Source of the DNA: Actinomycetes bacterium
GTDB lineage: Bacteria > Actinomycetota > Actinomycetes > Actinomycetales > Actinomycetaceae
Length of the DNA: 9,566 bases
Reading direction: 5' to 3'
Assembly (NCBI GenBank): GCA_023387755.1
Contig: JAEWHO010000027.1
Location: forward strand, 1-9,566
This document shows, piece by piece, positions 7,218 to 9,566 of this stretch (the first letter of the stretch is position 1; every line of letters starts with the position of its first letter). The notes beneath the pieces are model-generated. The model searched no databases, was not told the DNA's origin, and saw only the letters and a list, made by a program, of their open reading frames with translations. The position numbers and the translations under genes are program-made.

Positions 7218-8860
7218 TTCGCGCACTAATAGGGCTGGCTTATACCCGTGCCCCTAAAGACACCCGGATATATCTGGCCAGCGTGGGCCTGTCCGTCCTC
7301 AGTCAAGCGGCGCTCATCTGGTCGGTGGTGGCCCTGGTCTCTTCCTGGGCGAGAATGGATTCGAATGCCAGTATTTGGTGGCTGGCCCTCACGCTGGCTC
7401 TAGCAGCGCTCACATGGATTCTTGACTCAATCATCCAGCGAATAAGCCTCCGTATTGGTTTTACTCTGCTGGGCTCCATCCAAGATGAACTCGCAGACAG
7501 GATCCCCCGAATCCCCTCCTCCTGGCTCACCTCCGCGCGCCAGCAAAGCGCGATCCACGCGCTGTCCGGCATTGGGCCGGACCTCGTCGGGGCCTTCGGA
7601 TATGTACTCACCCCAGCCATCACCGCTTTTGCTCTACCAGGGGCGCTAGCATTAACCGTCCTTATCGGCGGGATTGCTGAGGGTGCGGGGATACTCCTCG
7701 GGATCACAGCGATCATTGCCTGGCTGCTAGCCGTTTTCGCCTACCGCGCCTCGATCAGAATTGGTGGCCGCGCCGATTCCGCAGCCCATACTGCAATGTC
7801 AAATACCGGAGAACGGCTAGTTGAGTTCGCCGCCCACCAACGTACCCTGCGCGCTTTTAGAAGCGCAGACAGTGAACACAGTGAACTGATGCGCGCGATC
7901 GCGGCCGAAAAGTCCGCCATCCTGCGACTATTGCTCTGGCAGTTACCCGGCCAGCTCCTGTTCTCTCTTGCACTCCAAGTGGCGCTTGGCGGGATTAGCG
8001 CCGTCGCGATCTGGCACTGGTCACAAGGGGAACTCGCAGCTATTCCCACGATTGGATTCATCATCATCGCGGTGCGCATGTTGGAGCCGCTTATCACCCT
8101 CACCGATATAGCTAGTGGCGCGCAGGCTGCCCGCCGCTTGGTCGACGAAATCCAGGAATTGCTCCAGGCTCCCCAACTGACCTCCACCCCGGCAGGCGTA
8201 CAGGCGGACGGGAGTGAACCGCTGGCCCCACCCAAAGTGGAATTGCGTAACGTCAATTTCAATTACGGGGACACTTCAGTATTAACCGATATTTCGCTCA
8301 CCTTGGAACCGGGGACGACGACGGCGCTCGTGGGCCCCTCAGGCGCTGGCAAATCAACCCTGCTCTCTCTCATCGCCGGCCTCGAACAGCCAACCAGTGG
8401 GCAGGTGCTCATTGATGGCCGCACTGCGAGCCCGGGAATGGCGAGCGTCATCTTCCAGTTCCCCTATCTCTTTACCGGCTCTATCGCCGCTAATATTGGC
8501 GGGCAGCACTTGACACCACAGGCCCACGAACAGATCCAACAGCAAGCCCAATTAACCGATATTCTCGCTAACCGTAAGGAAGGCACAGCAGCAACGGTAG
8601 GAGAAGGCGGCAAGGCATTATCTGGAGGGCAGCGGCAGAGAGTAAGTATCGCGCGGGCGCTCGCCCACCCCAGCCGACTCATGCTCATAGATGAAGGCAC
8701 GAGTGCCCTCGACTACGAAAATGAACGATCACTGAGCTCCGCTCTGCAATCTCAGGGATACACGCGGCTCATCATCTCGCACCGCCCCGGTGCCATCCGC
8801 GGCGCCGATCGCATTATTGAAATGGAAGGCGGGCGTATCGTGCGCGACACGACCCCCTGA
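7214..8860 (+). CDS. irtB: IrtB-like ABC half-transporter (membrane domain plus ATPase)
   Basis: This 548-residue partner of IrtA would form the heterodimeric, exporter-fold siderophore importer in the cytoplasmic membrane. The membrane domain covers about 1-310 and carries IrtB-like stretches such as LLLWQLPGQLLFSLALQVAL. The ATPase domain follows from about 343 (VELRNVNFNYG). It has Walker A GPSGAGKST at 374-382, Q-loop Q415 (VIFQFPYLF), signature LSGGQ at 469-473, Walker B RLMLIDE at 488-494, D-loop SALD and H-loop H523, so the catalytic set is complete. The ATG at 7214 overlaps the irtA TGA as ATGA, with GGGAGG 7 nt upstream, meaning tight translational coupling. Oddities: the segment between Walker A and Q-loop is about seven residues shorter than in IrtA, and the protein ends soon after GGRIVRD, lacking the usual ELL..GGRF..W tail. 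M. tuberculosis IrtB is recalled as about 579 residues. Confidence 0.9.
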   Translation: MIRALIGLAYTRAPKDTRIYLASVGLSVLSQAALIWSVVALVSSWARMDSNASIWWLALTLALAALTWILDSIIQRISLRIGFTLLGSIQDELADRIPRIPSSWLTSARQQSAIHALSGIGPDLVGAFGYVLTPAITAFALPGALALTVLIGGIAEGAGILLGITAIIAWLLAVFAYRASIRIGGRADSAAHTAMSNTGERLVEFAAHQRTLRAFRSADSEHSELMRAIAAEKSAILRLLLWQLPGQLLFSLALQVALGGISAVAIWHWSQGELAAIPTIGFIIIAVRMLEPLITLTDIASGAQAARRLVDEIQELLQAPQLTSTPAGVQADGSEPLAPPKVELRNVNFNYGDTSVLTDISLTLEPGTTTALVGPSGAGKSTLLSLIAGLEQPTSGQVLIDGRTASPGMASVIFQFPYLFTGSIAANIGGQHLTPQAHEQIQQQAQLTDILANRKEGTAATVGEGGKALSGGQRQRVSIARALAHPSRLMLIDEGTSALDYENERSLSSALQSQGYTRLIISHRPGAIRGADRIIEMEGGRIVRDTTP

Positions 8861-8874
8861 CATCTGTCATGTCA
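8858..8874. promoter_or_regulatory. TGACAT/ATGTCA inverted repeat, possible operator
   Basis: TGACATCTGTCATGTCA contains a perfect 6-bp inverted repeat (TGACAT and ATGTCA, 5-bp spacer) and also reads as TGACA-TC-TGTCA-TGTCA. It begins on the irtB stop codon and lies 56 bp before the next ABC gene. There is no T-tract, so it is more likely a protein-binding site than a terminator. ABC-2 exporter operons of the downstream type are often controlled by DesK/DesR-like two-component systems, so a LuxR-type response regulator is a plausible but unproven ligand. Confidence 0.4.
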
Positions 8875-8929
8875 AACTGGTGACGCTTAGGCGATGTGCG
8901 CCAGTGGGGGCCTGCGCTGTAGTAGAACT
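8875..8929 (+). promoter_or_regulatory. Upstream region of the ABC ATPase gene; promoter probable but not resolved
   Basis: These 55 bases hold ACTGG (8876-8880) and CCAGT (8901-8905) as a weak dyad, a TGACG at 8881-8885 and an AT-rich GTAGTAGAACTATG stretch just before the start. Possible -10 hexamers are TAGTAG (8920-8925) and TAGAAC (8923-8928), with no convincing -35 at normal spacing. No purine-rich ribosome binding site precedes the ATG. Together these suggest a short-leader or leaderless transcript under activator control, which is inference. Confidence 0.3.
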
Positions 8930-9566
8930 ATGAACACTACAGCGCAATACGCCGTCGAGATAAGCGACGTCGTGAAAACCTTCCGCCGCCACGGCAAGCC
9001 TTTCCACGCGGTCGATCACGCCACCTGGCAGGTCGAACGCGGGGAGGTCGTGGCTTTCCTGGGCGAAAACGGGGCCGGAAAATCCACCACCCTCGACATG
9101 GTGCTGGGGCTGACCAACCCGACGTCCGGGCAGGTAAAAGTCCTCGGGCAAGCGCCGCGTAAGGCGATGGCGGCAGGCCAGGTGGGGGCGGTCTTGCAGC
9201 AAGACTCCCTACCTGCCGGTGCCACCGTGCGCGAGGTGGTCCATATGATCGCCGCCGCCCACCGGCTCAAGGCCGCGGACAGCGGGCGCTTGGAGCGGCT
9301 CATACGCGAGTGGGACCTTGCCGATATTGCCGGGACGAAAATCTCCCGCTGTTCAGGCGGGCAACTCCAGCGTCTGCGCACCGCCCTGGCCGTCCTTAAC
9401 GAGCCGGCTCTACTGATCCTCGATGAGCCGACCAGCGGGATGGATGTGGGCGCACGGCGGCAATTTTGGGACGGCATGCACATGCAGGCCGACGCCGGAC
9501 GCACCATCATCTTCGCCACCCACTACCTGACTGAAGCGGAGGAATTCGCGGACCGGATCGTGGTGA
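8930..9566 (+). CDS. ABC transporter ATP-binding protein, DrrA/ABC-2 exporter type (3' partial)
   Basis: This is the cytoplasmic ATPase subunit of an ABC transporter; 212 codons are visible and the frame is still open at the window end. It has a lone nucleotide-binding domain with Walker A GENGAGKST at 45-53, Q-loop Q90 (AVLQQDSLP), signature CSGGQLQR at 141-148 (Cys in place of the usual Leu), Walker B LLILDEPTSGMD at 161-172 and H-loop H198 (ATHYLTEAEE). The GENGAGKST, TSGMDV and THYLTEAEE wording is typical of DrrA/CcmA-like ATPases that pair with a separate ABC-2 membrane subunit exporting drugs or lipids. That permease is expected just beyond the window, often followed by a DesK-like kinase and LuxR-type regulator. 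The ATG at 8930 suits the domain start, but no Shine-Dalgarno is seen. It has its own upstream signals and is probably not part of the irt operon. Confidence 0.9.
   Translation, partial: MNTTAQYAVEISDVVKTFRRHGKPFHAVDHATWQVERGEVVAFLGENGAGKSTTLDMVLGLTNPTSGQVKVLGQAPRKAMAAGQVGAVLQQDSLPAGATVREVVHMIAAAHRLKAADSGRLERLIREWDLADIAGTKISRCSGGQLQRLRTALAVLNEPALLILDEPTSGMDVGARRQFWDGMHMQADAGRTIIFATHYLTEAEEFADRIVV

Noticed and set aside
4073..8860. Possible lower GC of the irt operon as a sign of horizontal transfer
   Set aside because: Hand-counted 60-base lines in the operon range from about 48 to 70 percent GC and overlap the values of about 65 percent in the flanks. No mobile element or repeat borders the operon. 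A sliding-window GC and codon-usage computation would decide.
4698..8860. Multidrug exporter pair instead of siderophore importer
   Set aside because: The ABC domains alone would allow it, but the fused siderophore-interacting flavin domain and the iron box make the IrtAB assignment much more likely.
8858..8905. Intrinsic terminator after irtB
   Set aside because: Inverted repeats are present but the first arm pair is short and no run of T follows either dyad.

Overview
The window is typical high-GC actinobacterial DNA: GC-rich codons, compact genes with overlapping starts and stops, clear AGGAG-type ribosome binding sites and a DtxR/IdeR-type iron box. The best-recognised part is a complete operon for a siderophore importer/reductase of the mycobacterial IrtAB type. 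The organism cannot be named from this. The missing mycobactin context and the differences from Mycobacterium proteins recalled from memory suggest a non-mycobacterial actinomycete, possibly a host-associated one (inference).

Layout. (1) 1-1509, plus strand: a flavin-dependent CoA-disulfide-reductase-like oxidoreductase with a C-terminal rhodanese domain, cut at its N-terminus by the window edge. (2) 3933 down to 1506, minus strand: a two-gene unit with a Gfo/Idh/MocA-family NAD(P)-dependent oxidoreductase followed by an unrecognised polytopic membrane protein. Its last stop codon shares the palindrome CTAG with the stop codon of gene 1. (3) 3934-4072: a divergent control region. It holds a promoter for each side, a 31-bp near-perfect dyad over the rightward promoter and a 16/19-match iron box beside the predicted transcription start. 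(4) 4073-8860, plus strand: a TetR-family regulator, IrtA (siderophore-interacting flavin domain fused to an ABC half-transporter) and IrtB (second half-transporter). All three are chained by overlaps, with no gaps. (5) 8861-8929: a short intergenic gap with a TGACA/TGTCA dyad. (6) 8930-9566, plus strand: the start of a DrrA-like ABC transporter ATPase that runs off the window.

How the genes fit together. The TetR-irtA-irtB operon is read as an iron-acquisition unit. IrtA and IrtB form a heterodimer in the membrane with an exporter-type fold that acts as an importer, and the cytoplasmic flavin domain of IrtA reduces the Fe(III)-siderophore to release iron. The control region suggests two inputs: a DtxR/IdeR protein reporting iron status through the iron box, and the operon's own TetR protein through the dyad over the -10/-35 region. 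The second input is inference, and its ligand is unknown; a siderophore or related molecule is one possibility. The minus-strand pair and the two partial flanking genes have no demonstrated link to iron. No tRNA, rRNA, CRISPR array, insertion sequence or convincing intrinsic terminator was seen.
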